A stretch of 64,000 bases of DNA from Bradyrhizobium sp. Y36 (GTDB lineage Bacteria > Pseudomonadota > Alphaproteobacteria > Rhizobiales > Xanthobacteraceae), in NCBI RefSeq assembly GCF_002531575.1, contig NZ_NWTI01000011.1, positions 62,001 through 126,000 of the forward strand, given 5' to 3'. How positions within the stretch are numbered: position 1 is the first letter of the stretch; the number at the start of each line of letters is the position of its first letter. The position numbers and the translations under genes were made by a program. Positions 27,337 to 35,687 of the stretch are shown here, one piece after another. The notes beneath the pieces were generated by a model. The model worked only from the letters and a program-made list of their open reading frames with translations. It was not told the origin of the DNA and did not search any database.

Positions 27337-27348
27337 CATGAGCTCATG
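27337..27348. promoter_or_regulatory. Palindrome CATGAGCTCATG, candidate LysR site
   Basis: A perfect 12-base palindrome 11 bases before the LysR start and inside the 179-base divergent promoter region. A second perfect 8-base palindrome, GACTAGTC, lies at 27318-27325. LysR-type regulators usually bind such dyads in the shared promoter of a divergent target. Confidence 0.4.
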
Positions 27349-27358
27349 AGCAATATTC

Positions 27359-28267
27359 ATGATGATGACAGACGAAATGAACGACCTCGCCACGTTTGCA
27401 ATCGTGGCCCGTGAACGAAGCTTTACGCGCGCTGCGATGAAACTCGGTGTGTCTCAGTCTGCCCTGAGCCACACAATCCGGAGGCTTGAGCAGCGGCTCG
27501 AGTTGAAGCTGCTCGCGCGAACGACCAGGAGCGTTGCGCCGACCGCCGCGGGAGCAGCTCTCCTGGAAGATCTGTCTCCGGCGCTCGAGCAAATTCGGCA
27601 TGCGCTCGACAAAGCCCGAAGCATTCGGAGCCGGCCCGAAGGTCGTCTTCGAATTGTCATGTCGCGATCGGCTGCGGTGATGGTCTTGCTGCCGCGGCTC
27701 AGAGCTTTCGCTGAGGCCTACCCCGACATCGTTCTGGACGTCGTCACCGTCACGGGCCCGGTGGACCTCGTTGCAGGCGAGTTCGATGCCGGCATTCAGC
27801 TTGGCGAGTACATTCAAAAGGACATGATCGCCGTTCGTGTCACGCCCGAATTGCGATTGGCTGTGATAGGATCGCCTCGCTATTTCGCCTCACGGCGCAT
27901 TCCCGAAAAGCCGAGGGATCTGAGCGATCATCGATGCATTACCCTGCGTCTTGCAGGTGGCCCGTATCGCTGGGAGTTTGAGCAAGGACGAAAGTCGGTC
28001 ACGATCAACGTGAATGGCCCGCTCGTCATTGACGACACTCACCTGGTGATTCAGGCAGCGCTCGCCGGAGTTGGTATCGGACTCGCCTATGAAGAGCAGG
28101 TCGCCGAACATATTGCGAAGCGCCGCCTTATTCGGGTGCTGGAGGATTGGACGCCGCCAATTCCCGGCTTCTTCATGTATTATCCCAGTCGTCAGCACCA
28201 ACCAGCCGCGCTGTCTGCGCTCGTGAACGCGCTACGACACTCTGAACAAAAGTCGGCGCGATCGTAG
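27359..28267 (+). CDS. LysR-family transcriptional regulator
   Basis: A 302-residue LTTR. The winged HTH occupies residues 8-66, with FTRAAMKLGVSQSALSHTIR as the helix-turn-helix and RLELKLLARTTRSVAPTAAG as the wing. A linker helix leads to an effector domain (about 95-295) with SPRYFASRRIPEKPRDLSDH, a common LTTR motif. Such proteins act as tetramers and normally control a divergent gene, here the NTF2-like gene. The ATG cluster MMM at the start leaves the exact N-terminus open by two codons. The effector is unknown. GC content is slightly lower than that of its neighbours. Confidence 0.88.
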   Translation: MMMTDEMNDLATFAIVARERSFTRAAMKLGVSQSALSHTIRRLEQRLELKLLARTTRSVAPTAAGAALLEDLSPALEQIRHALDKARSIRSRPEGRLRIVMSRSAAVMVLLPRLRAFAEAYPDIVLDVVTVTGPVDLVAGEFDAGIQLGEYIQKDMIAVRVTPELRLAVIGSPRYFASRRIPEKPRDLSDHRCITLRLAGGPYRWEFEQGRKSVTINVNGPLVIDDTHLVIQAALAGVGIGLAYEEQVAEHIAKRRLIRVLEDWTPPIPGFFMYYPSRQHQPAALSALVNALRHSEQKSARS

Positions 28268-28315
28268 TCAAGAGGGCAGAGCTCGTTAGCCGCGAGCGCG
28301 GGATGACGAGAAAAC

Positions 28316-31105
28316 TCACGCGGCCGGCTGAACCGCCTTGTCGCCGGCCATCACATGGGTCAGCGCGCTCTTGATCGCGGCCTGCCGCGTCGGCGCGTTG
28401 ATCTGTGCGCCCAGGAGATCGGTGACGTAGAACACGTCGCGGGCGCGCTCGCCGAAGGTCGCGACGTGGGCTGAGGCAATGTTGAGGTTGAGCTTCGAGA
28501 TCGCGGTGGTCAGCTCGTAGAGCAGGCCGGGCCGGTCGAGGCCGGAGACCTCGATCACGGTGTAGCGGTCGGACCATTGGTTGTTGATGGTCACCTCTGG
28601 CTCGATCACGAAGGGCCGCGCCTTGCTGCGCACGGTGCGCCGCGCCACCACTTCGGGCAGGCGCAGCTTGCCTTCCAGCACGTCCTCGATCATCTCGCCG
28701 ATGCGCGTGGCGCGGCGTCCCTCGTCCTCGTCGCGGTCGTATTCCCGGGAGATCGAGATCGTGTCGAGCGCGCGGCCGTCCGTCGTGGTGTAGATCTGGG
28801 CGTCGACGATATTGGCGCCGGCCGAGGCGCAGGCGCCCGCGATGATCGAGAGCAGCCAGGGATGGTCGGCCGCGAAAATCGTCAGCTCGGTGACGCCGCG
28901 CACCTCGTCGAAGCCGACATTGATCGCGAGCTTGTGGCCGGCCTGCTCGCTGGAGCGGACGAAGCGGGCGTGGCGGATCTTGCGCGGCAGCTCGACCTTG
29001 AGCCAATAGGCCGGATAGTGCCGGCCGATATAGGCGTCGAGCTCCTCCGCCGGCCATTCGGCGAAGGCGTTACGGAATTCGGCATAGGCAGCGGTGAGGC
29101 GCTTGCCGCGATCGACCTCCGAGAAGCCGCCCGTGAGCACCGGCTCGGTTTCGTAATAGAGCGAGCGCAGCAGCTGTGCCTTCCAGCCGTTCCATACGCC
29201 GGGCCCGACGCCGCGGATGTCGGCGGTGGTCAAAATCGTCAGCAGCTTCATCTGCTCGACCGACTGCACCACGGCTGCGAAATTCTCGATGGTCTTGCGG
29301 TCGGAGAGGTCGCGCGACTGCGCGACGGTGGACATCGTCAGATGCTCCTCGATCAGCCAGGCGATGAGCTCGGTGTCGGCGGCGCTGAAGCCGAGCCGCG
29401 GGCAGAGCCGCCGCGCCACCTTGGCGCCGGCGATCGAATGATCCTCGGGCCGGCCCTTCGCGATGTCGTGCAGCAGCGTCACGATGTAGATCACCGCCCG
29501 ATGTTCGGGCCGGATCTTGCGCATCAGGTCGCTGGCGAGCGCGAATTCATCGAGGCCGCCGCGCTCGATGTCCTGGAGGAAGCCGACGCAGCGGATCAGG
29601 TGCTCGTCGACGGTGTAGTGATGATACATGTTGAACTGCATCATCGAGACGATCTTGCCGAAGGCGCGGATGAAATGGCCGAGCACGCCGGTCTCGTTCA
29701 TCCGCCGCAGCACGATCTCGGCGTTGTCGGAGGTCAGGATCTCCATGAACAGCCGATTGGCCTCGGGATTTTCGCGCATCTGCGCGTTGATGAGGCCGAG
29801 CGAGCGCGTCACGTCGCGCATCGCATCCGGATGGAAGGCGAGGTTGTTCTTCTGCGCGAGGCGGAAGATGCGGATCAGATTGACCGGGTCGTGCTTGAAG
29901 ACGTCGGGCGCGGCGACGTTGATGCGGTTGTTGTCGACGATGAAGTCGTCGCTGTCGGGGACGCGCCGCTTCGCCGCGGTCGGGCGCAGCCGCGCCATCA
30001 TCCGGCTCAGCACCGGGGCGGGCTTGGCCTGCTGGTCCTCGAGCTTGGCGCACAGGATGGCGGTGAGGTTTCCGACCTCCTTGGCGACCAGGAAGTAGTG
30101 CTTCATGAAGCGCTCGACGTCCTGCATGCCGGGATGCGAGGTGTAGCCGAGCCGCACCGCGATCTCGCGCTGGAGGTCGAAGGAGAGGCGCTCTTCGGCG
30201 CGGCCGGAGTAGAAATGCAGATTGCAGCGCACCGACCAGAGGAAATCGGCGCAGCGGCGGAAGCTGCGATATTCCTGCGCGTCGAACACGCCGCGCTCGA
30301 CCAGCTCGCTGGTGTCGCGCACGCGGTAGACGTATTTGGCGATCCAGAACAGCGTGTGCAGGTCGCGCAGCGCGCCCTTGCCGTCCTTGACGTTGGGCTC
30401 GACCAGATAGCGCGACTGGCCGCCGCGGCGATGCCGCTCCTCGCGCTCGGCGAGCTTGGCGGTGACGAATTCCGAGGCGGTGCCCTGCACCACCTCCTTG
30501 TCGAAGCGCGCGACAAGCTCGTCATAGAGCGGCCTGTCGCCGGTCAGGAACCGCGTCTCCAGGATTGCGGTGCGAATGGTCATGTCGCCGCGCGCCTGCC
30601 GGATCGACTCGTCCACCGATCGCGTGGCGTGGCCGACCTTCAGTCCCATGTCCCAGAGGCAATAGAGGATGGCCTCTGCCACCTGCTCGCCCCAGGCGGT
30701 CTGCTTGTAGGGCAGGATGAAGAGCAGATCGATGTCGGATTCGGGAGCCATCAGGCCGCGGCCGTAGCCGCCGGTCGCCACCACCGCCATGCGCTCGGCG
30801 CCGCTCGGGATCGGCGAGCGGTAGAGATGGCGGGTCGACGCCGAATAGAGAATGCGGATGATCTCGTCCTGGACATGGCACAGCCGCTCGGCACAGCGGC
30901 GGCCGTGGCGGTCCTTCAGGAGGATCTCCTGCGCCGCGGCGCGCGCCGCGATCAGCTCGGCCTTGAGCAATTGCGCCATGGCCGTGCGGAACGCGTCCTC
31001 GCGTCCCTGGTGCTTCTCGGCGAGCGCATCGACTGCGGCGGTGATCCGCGCCGTGTCGAAACGATCATCCACCTCGGGCCTGTGCTCAGTTGCGACGCTG
31101 TCCAT
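28316..31105 (-). CDS. glnD: [Protein-PII] uridylyltransferase/uridylyl-removing enzyme
   Basis: A 929-residue nitrogen sensor. The nucleotidyltransferase domain has GGYGRGLMAPESDIDLL (112-128) with the paired Asp residues. A GlnD-specific PII-uridylyltransferase helical domain follows. The HD phosphohydrolase domain has TLLHDIAKGRPEDHS near residue 520. Two ACT domains end the protein: the first contains FAADHPWLLSIIAGACASAG, the second EVSGLDRPGLLYELTTAIS. Low glutamine triggers uridylylation of GlnB/GlnK; high glutamine triggers removal. The gene is monocistronic here, divergent from the SsuABC-like operon and 6.6 kb from mutS, a neighbourhood I would expect in Bradyrhizobium. Confidence 0.96.
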   Translation of the reverse strand: MDSVATEHRPEVDDRFDTARITAAVDALAEKHQGREDAFRTAMAQLLKAELIAARAAAQEILLKDRHGRRCAERLCHVQDEIIRILYSASTRHLYRSPIPSGAERMAVVATGGYGRGLMAPESDIDLLFILPYKQTAWGEQVAEAILYCLWDMGLKVGHATRSVDESIRQARGDMTIRTAILETRFLTGDRPLYDELVARFDKEVVQGTASEFVTAKLAEREERHRRGGQSRYLVEPNVKDGKGALRDLHTLFWIAKYVYRVRDTSELVERGVFDAQEYRSFRRCADFLWSVRCNLHFYSGRAEERLSFDLQREIAVRLGYTSHPGMQDVERFMKHYFLVAKEVGNLTAILCAKLEDQQAKPAPVLSRMMARLRPTAAKRRVPDSDDFIVDNNRINVAAPDVFKHDPVNLIRIFRLAQKNNLAFHPDAMRDVTRSLGLINAQMRENPEANRLFMEILTSDNAEIVLRRMNETGVLGHFIRAFGKIVSMMQFNMYHHYTVDEHLIRCVGFLQDIERGGLDEFALASDLMRKIRPEHRAVIYIVTLLHDIAKGRPEDHSIAGAKVARRLCPRLGFSAADTELIAWLIEEHLTMSTVAQSRDLSDRKTIENFAAVVQSVEQMKLLTILTTADIRGVGPGVWNGWKAQLLRSLYYETEPVLTGGFSEVDRGKRLTAAYAEFRNAFAEWPAEELDAYIGRHYPAYWLKVELPRKIRHARFVRSSEQAGHKLAINVGFDEVRGVTELTIFAADHPWLLSIIAGACASAGANIVDAQIYTTTDGRALDTISISREYDRDEDEGRRATRIGEMIEDVLEGKLRLPEVVARRTVRSKARPFVIEPEVTINNQWSDRYTVIEVSGLDRPGLLYELTTAISKLNLNIASAHVATFGERARDVFYVTDLLGAQINAPTRQAAIKSALTHVMAGDKAVQPAA

Positions 31106-31256
31106 GTCTCACCGGATATAAGAGGTGACAGGCGCTGTCACCCGCCATTCTCTGGCAATAGTCGTTCCATGCTGGAAAGCTGCGGCTTCGGGCAAATCTG
31201 TTCTCAGCCGGGGGGCTTTCAAGGGGCGGATTTTCTCGTTGACCTCTAGATATAAC

Positions 31257-31273
31257 TCATTGAAAAACAATGA
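31257..31273. promoter_or_regulatory. Short inverted repeat TCATTG-AAAAA-CAATGA
   Basis: Perfect 6-base arms around five A residues, 20 bases before the binding-protein start and just upstream of its GGAGGAG ribosome site. It may be a regulator site or an mRNA hairpin near the 5-prime end. Confidence 0.35.
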
Positions 31274-31293
31274 AGTTTTGGAGGAGGCTGGGC

Positions 31294-32265
31294 ATGACCA
31301 AAATTTCACGGCGCATTCTGTTGGCAGGAGCGGTGGCGCTCGCCATGACGCCTGCGGCTAAGGCGGCAGATGCACTCAAGGAGATCCGCATCGACTGGGC
31401 GACTTACAATCCGGTGTCGATGGTCCTGAAGCAGAAGGGCCTGCTGGAGAAGGAATTCGCCAAGGACGGCATCACCGTCACCTGGGTGCAGTCGGCCGGC
31501 TCCAACAAGGCGCTCGAATTCCTCAATGCCGGCTCGATCGATTTCGGCTCGACGGCGGGCTCGGCGGCGCTGGTGGCGAAGATCAACGGCAACCCGATCA
31601 AGTCGATCTATGTGTATTCGCGTCCCGAATGGACCGCGCTGGTGACATCAAGGGATTCCAAGATCGCCGGCGTGGCCGACCTCAAGGGCAAGCGCGTCGC
31701 GGTGACGCGCGGCACCGATCCGCACATCTTCCTGGTGCGTGCGCTGTTAGGGGCGGGCCTCACCGAAAAGGACATCACGCCGGTGCTTCTGCAGCATGCC
31801 GACGGCAAGACTGCGCTGATCCGCGGCGACGTCGACGCCTGGGCCGGTCTCGACCCCATGATGGCGCAGGCCGAGGTCGAGGAGGGCGCAAAGCTGTTCT
31901 ACCGCAAGGCCGACGCCAATACATGGGGCATTCTCAATGTGCGCGAGCAGTTCCTGAAGGATTATCCCGACGCCGCCCGCCGTGTGCTCGCGGTGTACGA
32001 GGAGGCGCGGAAGTATTCGCTGGCGAATTACGACGAGCTGAAGAAGACCTTCATTGCGGTGACCAAGCTTCCCGAAGCCGTCGTCGACAAGCAGCTCAAG
32101 GAGCGCACCGAGCTCACCCACAGCCGCATCGGCTCGCCTCAGCGCGAGTCGATCCTCGCGGCAGGCCTTGCGTTGCAGCAGGCCGGCGTCGTCGATGCCA
32201 AGGTCGACGTCAAGGCGACGCTGGATGCCCTGATCGACGACCAGGTCCCGCTGCCGACGAATTAG
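31294..32265 (+). CDS. SsuA/TauA-like ABC substrate-binding protein
   Basis: A 323-residue periplasmic protein with GGAGGAG before the ATG at 31294 and a twin-arginine-like or Sec leader (KISRRILLAGAVALAM, cleaved near AKA-ADA). The fold is the NMT1/SsuA type: IRIDWATYNPVSMVLKQKG opens the mature protein, WVQSAGSNKALEFLNAGSID and GSTAGSAALVAKING are family hallmarks. Such proteins bind aliphatic sulfonates, taurine or nitrate-like anions. It heads a transporter operon whose permease follows after 244 bases containing a repeat. No sulfonate monooxygenase (ssuD) is in the operon, so the ligand is uncertain. Confidence 0.87.
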   Translation: MTKISRRILLAGAVALAMTPAAKAADALKEIRIDWATYNPVSMVLKQKGLLEKEFAKDGITVTWVQSAGSNKALEFLNAGSIDFGSTAGSAALVAKINGNPIKSIYVYSRPEWTALVTSRDSKIAGVADLKGKRVAVTRGTDPHIFLVRALLGAGLTEKDITPVLLQHADGKTALIRGDVDAWAGLDPMMAQAEVEEGAKLFYRKADANTWGILNVREQFLKDYPDAARRVLAVYEEARKYSLANYDELKKTFIAVTKLPEAVVDKQLKERTELTHSRIGSPQRESILAAGLALQQAGVVDAKVDVKATLDALIDDQVPLPTN

Positions 32266-32305
32266 TTGGGCAAGGAAGAGGCAAGCGCGCGCACCACACT
32301 CCGCC

Positions 32306-32456
32306 GTCGTCCCGGGGCGCGAAGCGAACCCGGGACCCATAGCCACAGGGAGTGGTTTGAGGCGAAGACGGTCACTGCGAGTCCCCGCAACCATGCCTTC
32401 CTGTGGTTATGGATCCCGGATCTGCGCGCGCTTGGGGCGCGCTTGTCCGGGACGAC
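32306..32456. repeat. GTCGTCCCGG...CCGGGACGAC composite inverted repeat
   Basis: The clearest copy of the family. GTCGTCCCGG and CCGGGACGAC at the two tips; inner halves CCCATAGCCACAGGGAG and CTTCCTGTGGTTATGGAT also pair. Each half can fold separately or both can form one long stem. It lies inside the transporter operon, between the binding-protein gene and the permease gene. Confidence 0.85.
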
Positions 32457-32509
32457 GGCGGAGGCGCGGCAATAGTGGTGTTGCATTCCCCGTCCAGACG
32501 CGCTTGCTA

Positions 32510-33361
32510 ATGGCCATGATCTCCGACGCGCCAGCCTTGCAACAGACTTCAGAACCGGCCGAAAGCGCTGCTGCGCCGTCGCGCGTTGCCCGCTATGCGC
32601 GGCCGCTGCTGGGGTTGCTTCTGCCGCTGACGCTCGCGCTCGGCTGGGAGCTCGTTGTCTGGCTCGGCTGGTCCAATGGCCGGCTGGTGCCGCCGCCCTC
32701 GCGCGTGTTTGCCACCATCGCCGAGCTCGCCCGCTCCGGCGAGCTGGTCCGTCACATCGTGGCGACGCTGTGGCGCGTCTCGCTCGGCTTTGCCTTCGGC
32801 GTGGTCGCGGGCACGCTGCTGGGCGCCGTCTCCGGCTATTGGTCGCTGGCGCGGCGGCTTCTTGACCCCACCGTACAAGCCTTGCGCGCGATCCCCTCGC
32901 TCGCCTGGGTGCCATTGTTCATTCTCTGGCTCGGCATTTTCGAGACCTCGAAGGTGGTGCTGATCGCGGTCGGCGTGTTCTTCCCGGTCTATTTGGGGGT
33001 GATGGGCGCGATCCTCTCGGTCGACCGCAAGATCGTCGAGGTCGGCCGCACCTTCCGCCTCTCGGGCTTTGCGATGATCCGCCGCATCCTCTTGCCCGCC
33101 GTGCTGCCGGCCTATGTGGTTTCCTTGCGCGTCGGGCTCGGTCTCGGCTGGATGTTCGTGGTGGCGGCGGAGCTGATCGGCGCTTCCGAAGGCCTCGGCT
33201 ATCTCCTGCTCGACGGCCAGCAGCTCGGCAAGCCCGCGCAGATCCTGGCCGCCATCGTGATCTTCGCGATCCTCGGCAAGCTCACGGACTGGCTGATCGA
33301 GGTCGCCGCCGCGCCGTTCCTGCGCTGGCAGGACGCCTTCGGCCGGGCAAAGGGAGCGTAA
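32510..33361 (+). CDS. SsuC/TauC-like ABC transporter permease
   Basis: A 283-residue inner-membrane protein with six predicted helices of the BPD_transp_1 fold. The cytoplasmic EAA loop is VGRTFRLSGFAMIRRILLPA, which docks to the ATPase; the segment RAIPSLAWVPLFILWLGI is typical of SsuC/TauC/NrtB permeases. It works with the flanking binding protein and ATPase. The ATG at 32510 lacks a clear ribosome site and a second in-frame ATG follows two codons later. The upstream 244 bases hold a large hairpin repeat, which may reduce its expression relative to the binding protein. Confidence 0.9.
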   Translation: MAMISDAPALQQTSEPAESAAAPSRVARYARPLLGLLLPLTLALGWELVVWLGWSNGRLVPPPSRVFATIAELARSGELVRHIVATLWRVSLGFAFGVVAGTLLGAVSGYWSLARRLLDPTVQALRAIPSLAWVPLFILWLGIFETSKVVLIAVGVFFPVYLGVMGAILSVDRKIVEVGRTFRLSGFAMIRRILLPAVLPAYVVSLRVGLGLGWMFVVAAELIGASEGLGYLLLDGQQLGKPAQILAAIVIFAILGKLTDWLIEVAAAPFLRWQDAFGRAKGA

Positions 33362-33365
33362 TGCG

Positions 33366-34151
33366 ATGCTGGCGCTCGACCGGGTCAGCAAGACCTATCC
33401 CAACGGCGTCGCGGCGCTCGCCCGCTTCTCCGCCGAGATCAGGCAGGGCGAGATCATCGCCATCATCGGCGGCTCCGGCTGCGGCAAGTCGACATTGCTC
33501 CGCGCCATCGCCGGGCTCGATCGCGCCAGCTCGGGCACGGTGACGCTCGACAATGAGGCGATTGCCTCGCCGCACGCCAAGATCGGCATCATCTTCCAGG
33601 AGCCGCGGCTGCTGCCCTGGCTCAGCGTCGCCGACAATATCGGTTTTGGCCTCGCCGACCTGGCTGCCCCGGAGCGCCGCGAGAAGGTGGCGCGTGCGCT
33701 CGAGCGCGTCGGGCTGGCCGACAAGGCGCAGGCCTGGCCGCGCGAGCTCTCCGGCGGGCAGGCGCAGCGCGTGGCGATCGCCCGCGCGCTGGTGCCGCAG
33801 CCTGAAGTGCTCCTGCTCGACGAGCCGTTCTCCGCGCTCGACGCCTTCACCCGCCGCGACCTGCAGGATCATCTGCTCGACCTCTGGGCCGACACGCGCC
33901 CGACCTTGATCCTCGTCACGCATGACGTGGATGAAGCCGTGGTGCTGGCCGATCGCGTGCTGGTGATGCGGCCGCGGCCGGGCCGGCTGTTCGACCAGAT
34001 CGAGATCAATCTCGCCCGCCCGCGCGACCGTCATTCGCCGCTATTCGAGAACTTCAAGCGAAGTGTGCTGACGTCACTCGACCGTTCGCTCGATCGCAGC
34101 GTGCCCGACCGTGACGCAACCCAGGGTCCCGGGCAGGCCATGTGGTGGTGA
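33366..34151 (+). CDS. SsuB/TauB-like ABC transporter ATPase
   Basis: A 261-residue ATPase, starting 4 bases after the permease stop, hence translationally close. Walker A GGSGCGKST (35-43), Q-loop IIFQEPRLLPWL, signature ELSGGQAQRVAIARAL, Walker B LLLLDEPFSALD, and H-switch in LVTHDVDEA. The QEPRLLPW segment and the short C-terminus ending in a basic Asp/Arg-rich tail are typical of SsuB/TauB/NrtD ATPases. It drives import of the ligand of the SsuA-like binding protein. Confidence 0.92.
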   Translation: MLALDRVSKTYPNGVAALARFSAEIRQGEIIAIIGGSGCGKSTLLRAIAGLDRASSGTVTLDNEAIASPHAKIGIIFQEPRLLPWLSVADNIGFGLADLAAPERREKVARALERVGLADKAQAWPRELSGGQAQRVAIARALVPQPEVLLLDEPFSALDAFTRRDLQDHLLDLWADTRPTLILVTHDVDEAVVLADRVLVMRPRPGRLFDQIEINLARPRDRHSPLFENFKRSVLTSLDRSLDRSVPDRDATQGPGQAMWW

Positions 34152-34204
34152 CAATGTCCCTCCGAGCCGGTACATCGGAGGGCAATTTCCCGGGAGAGAA
34201 CAAC

Positions 34205-34714
34205 ATGGACGCCGCCCAACTGCGCCAGATGCAGGCTCCGATCAAGGAGCGCTACAAGACCGATCCCAAGACCGCACTGATCACCCTGAAGGCCAAGGGC
34301 TCCACCGATAGCGAAGGCATCGCCTGCAAGGTCGAGACCGGCCGCGCCATCGCAATGGCGGGCCTGCATCCGGCGACCGGCGGTTCCGGCCTCGAGCTCT
34401 GCTCGGGCGATATGCTCCTGGAAGCCCTGGTCGCCTGTGCCGGTGTCACGCTGAAATCTGTCGCGACCGCGATCGAGGTGCCGCTCAAGACCGGGAACGT
34501 CTATGCCGAGGGCGATCTCGATTTCCGTGGCACGCTCGGCGTCGACAAGGAGACCCCGGTCGGCTTTGCCGAGATCCGCCTGCGCTTCGAGGTCGACACC
34601 GACGCGCCGCAAGACAAGCTCGATCTCCTGCTGAAGCTCACCGAGCGCTATTGCGTGGTCTACCAGACCATCAAGAACGGTCCGAAGGTCTCGGTGTCGA
34701 TGCAGCGGATGTGA
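34205..34714 (+). CDS. OsmC-family protein
   Basis: A 169-residue protein with GGGAGAGAAC before the ATG at 34205. It has the OsmC/Ohr fold. The Cys in LVACAGVTLK and the Cys in ERYCVVYQTI correspond to the peroxidatic and resolving cysteines, so hydroperoxide reduction is plausible. It is nearer the YhfA branch, which has a long alpha helix carrying the first Cys, than to Ohr. It follows the SsuB-like ATPase by 53 bases and is probably in the same operon, which hints at a sulfur- or thiol-related role. No OhrR regulator is nearby. Confidence 0.82.
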   Translation: MDAAQLRQMQAPIKERYKTDPKTALITLKAKGSTDSEGIACKVETGRAIAMAGLHPATGGSGLELCSGDMLLEALVACAGVTLKSVATAIEVPLKTGNVYAEGDLDFRGTLGVDKETPVGFAEIRLRFEVDTDAPQDKLDLLLKLTERYCVVYQTIKNGPKVSVSMQRM

Positions 34715-34790
34715 GGCGACGACCGCAGCCTGACAATCGGTGCCGTGATCTAGGACCGTCGTAGCTCCAGCCTTCCAGAACAATCACGGC

Positions 34791-34886
34791 CTGTGGTTAT
34801 GGATTCCGGGCTCGCGCTTCGCGCGCCCCGGAATGACGGACAAAATGCCTTCTATCCGGATCTGCGCTCCGCTTGCCCGGGACGAC
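34791..34886. repeat. Half-copies of the CTGTGGTTATGG...GGAATGAC repeat
   Basis: A right half CTGTGGTTATGGATTCCGGG ending GCGCCCCGGAATGAC (34791-34837) is followed by a decayed segment ending GCTTGCCCGGGACGAC (34871-34886). It lies directly upstream of the membrane-protein gene starting at 34896, so the 5-prime leader of that gene is repeat-derived. Confidence 0.7.
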
Positions 34887-34895
34887 AAAACAAAA

Positions 34896-35687
34896 ATGTC
34901 CCTCGACCTTCACTTCCTCCTCATCCTCCTCCTGCGCATGGCGATCTCGGCGGCGTTCGTCGTGACGGCGTCGATCATCACCGAACGCGCCGGTCCGGTG
35001 ATCGGCGCGCTGGTCGCGACCTTGCCGATCTCGGCCGGCCCTTCCTACGTCTTCCTCGCACTCGACCACGACGCCGCCTTCATCGCGCAAGGCTCGCTCG
35101 CAAGTCTTCCGATCAATGCGGCGACGATCTTCATGTGCCTCACTTACGTCGTGCTGGCGCAGCGGCACACTCTTCTGGTGAGTGGTGGAAGCGCGGTCGC
35201 GGTCTGGATCGTGCTGGCTTCGATCATCCGTCAGTTCGACTGGCCGCTCACCGCGGGACTCGCTGCAAATCTGATCGCCTTCGGCATCTGCATCCCGCTG
35301 CTGGCGCGCTATCGCTACGTGAAAATGCCGCTGGTGACGCGGCGCTGGTACGACGTGCCGATGCGGGCTGCCTTGGTCGCGACGCTGGTCGCGATCGTTG
35401 TCTCAACCTCGGGTTGGGTCGGCCCGCGCATCAGTGGCATCATCGCGCTATATCCGGTGGTGTTCACCAGCATCATGGTGATCCTGCATCCACGCATCGG
35501 CGGCCGACCGACCGCCGCCGTGCTCGCCAACTCCGCCTGGGGTTTGCTCGGATTCGGCACGGCGATCGCCGTCTTGCACGTTGCAGTGGTGGCGTTCGGC
35601 TCCGTCGTCGGACTGTGTCTCGCGCTCGGCACCTGCATCGTCTGGAATCTGACGCTGTGGGGAATCGGCCGGCGTGTTAAGCGGTAA
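34896..35687 (+). CDS. Multi-spanning membrane protein, function unknown
   Basis: A 263-residue inner-membrane protein with about eight hydrophobic helices and short loops. I do not recognise a named family. The segments ERAGPVIGALVATLPISAGP and the later GPRISGIIALYPVVFTSIMV look like internally related halves, each with Gly-Pro then a hydrophobic helix, suggesting a small transporter with two pseudo-repeats. The ATG at 34896 is preceded by an A-rich leader right after repeat DNA, with no clear ribosome site. It follows the OsmC gene by 181 bases on the same strand. Confidence 0.7.
   Translation: MSLDLHFLLILLLRMAISAAFVVTASIITERAGPVIGALVATLPISAGPSYVFLALDHDAAFIAQGSLASLPINAATIFMCLTYVVLAQRHTLLVSGGSAVAVWIVLASIIRQFDWPLTAGLAANLIAFGICIPLLARYRYVKMPLVTRRWYDVPMRAALVATLVAIVVSTSGWVGPRISGIIALYPVVFTSIMVILHPRIGGRPTAAVLANSAWGLLGFGTAIAVLHVAVVAFGSVVGLCLALGTCIVWNLTLWGIGRRVKR

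Noticed and set aside
28577..31249. 890-codon open frame opposite glnD
   Set aside because: It mirrors glnD in the antisense frame, as expected for GC-rich DNA with G/C at third positions. Composition is Asp/Val/Glu/Arg/His-biased with no domain, while glnD has complete motifs.
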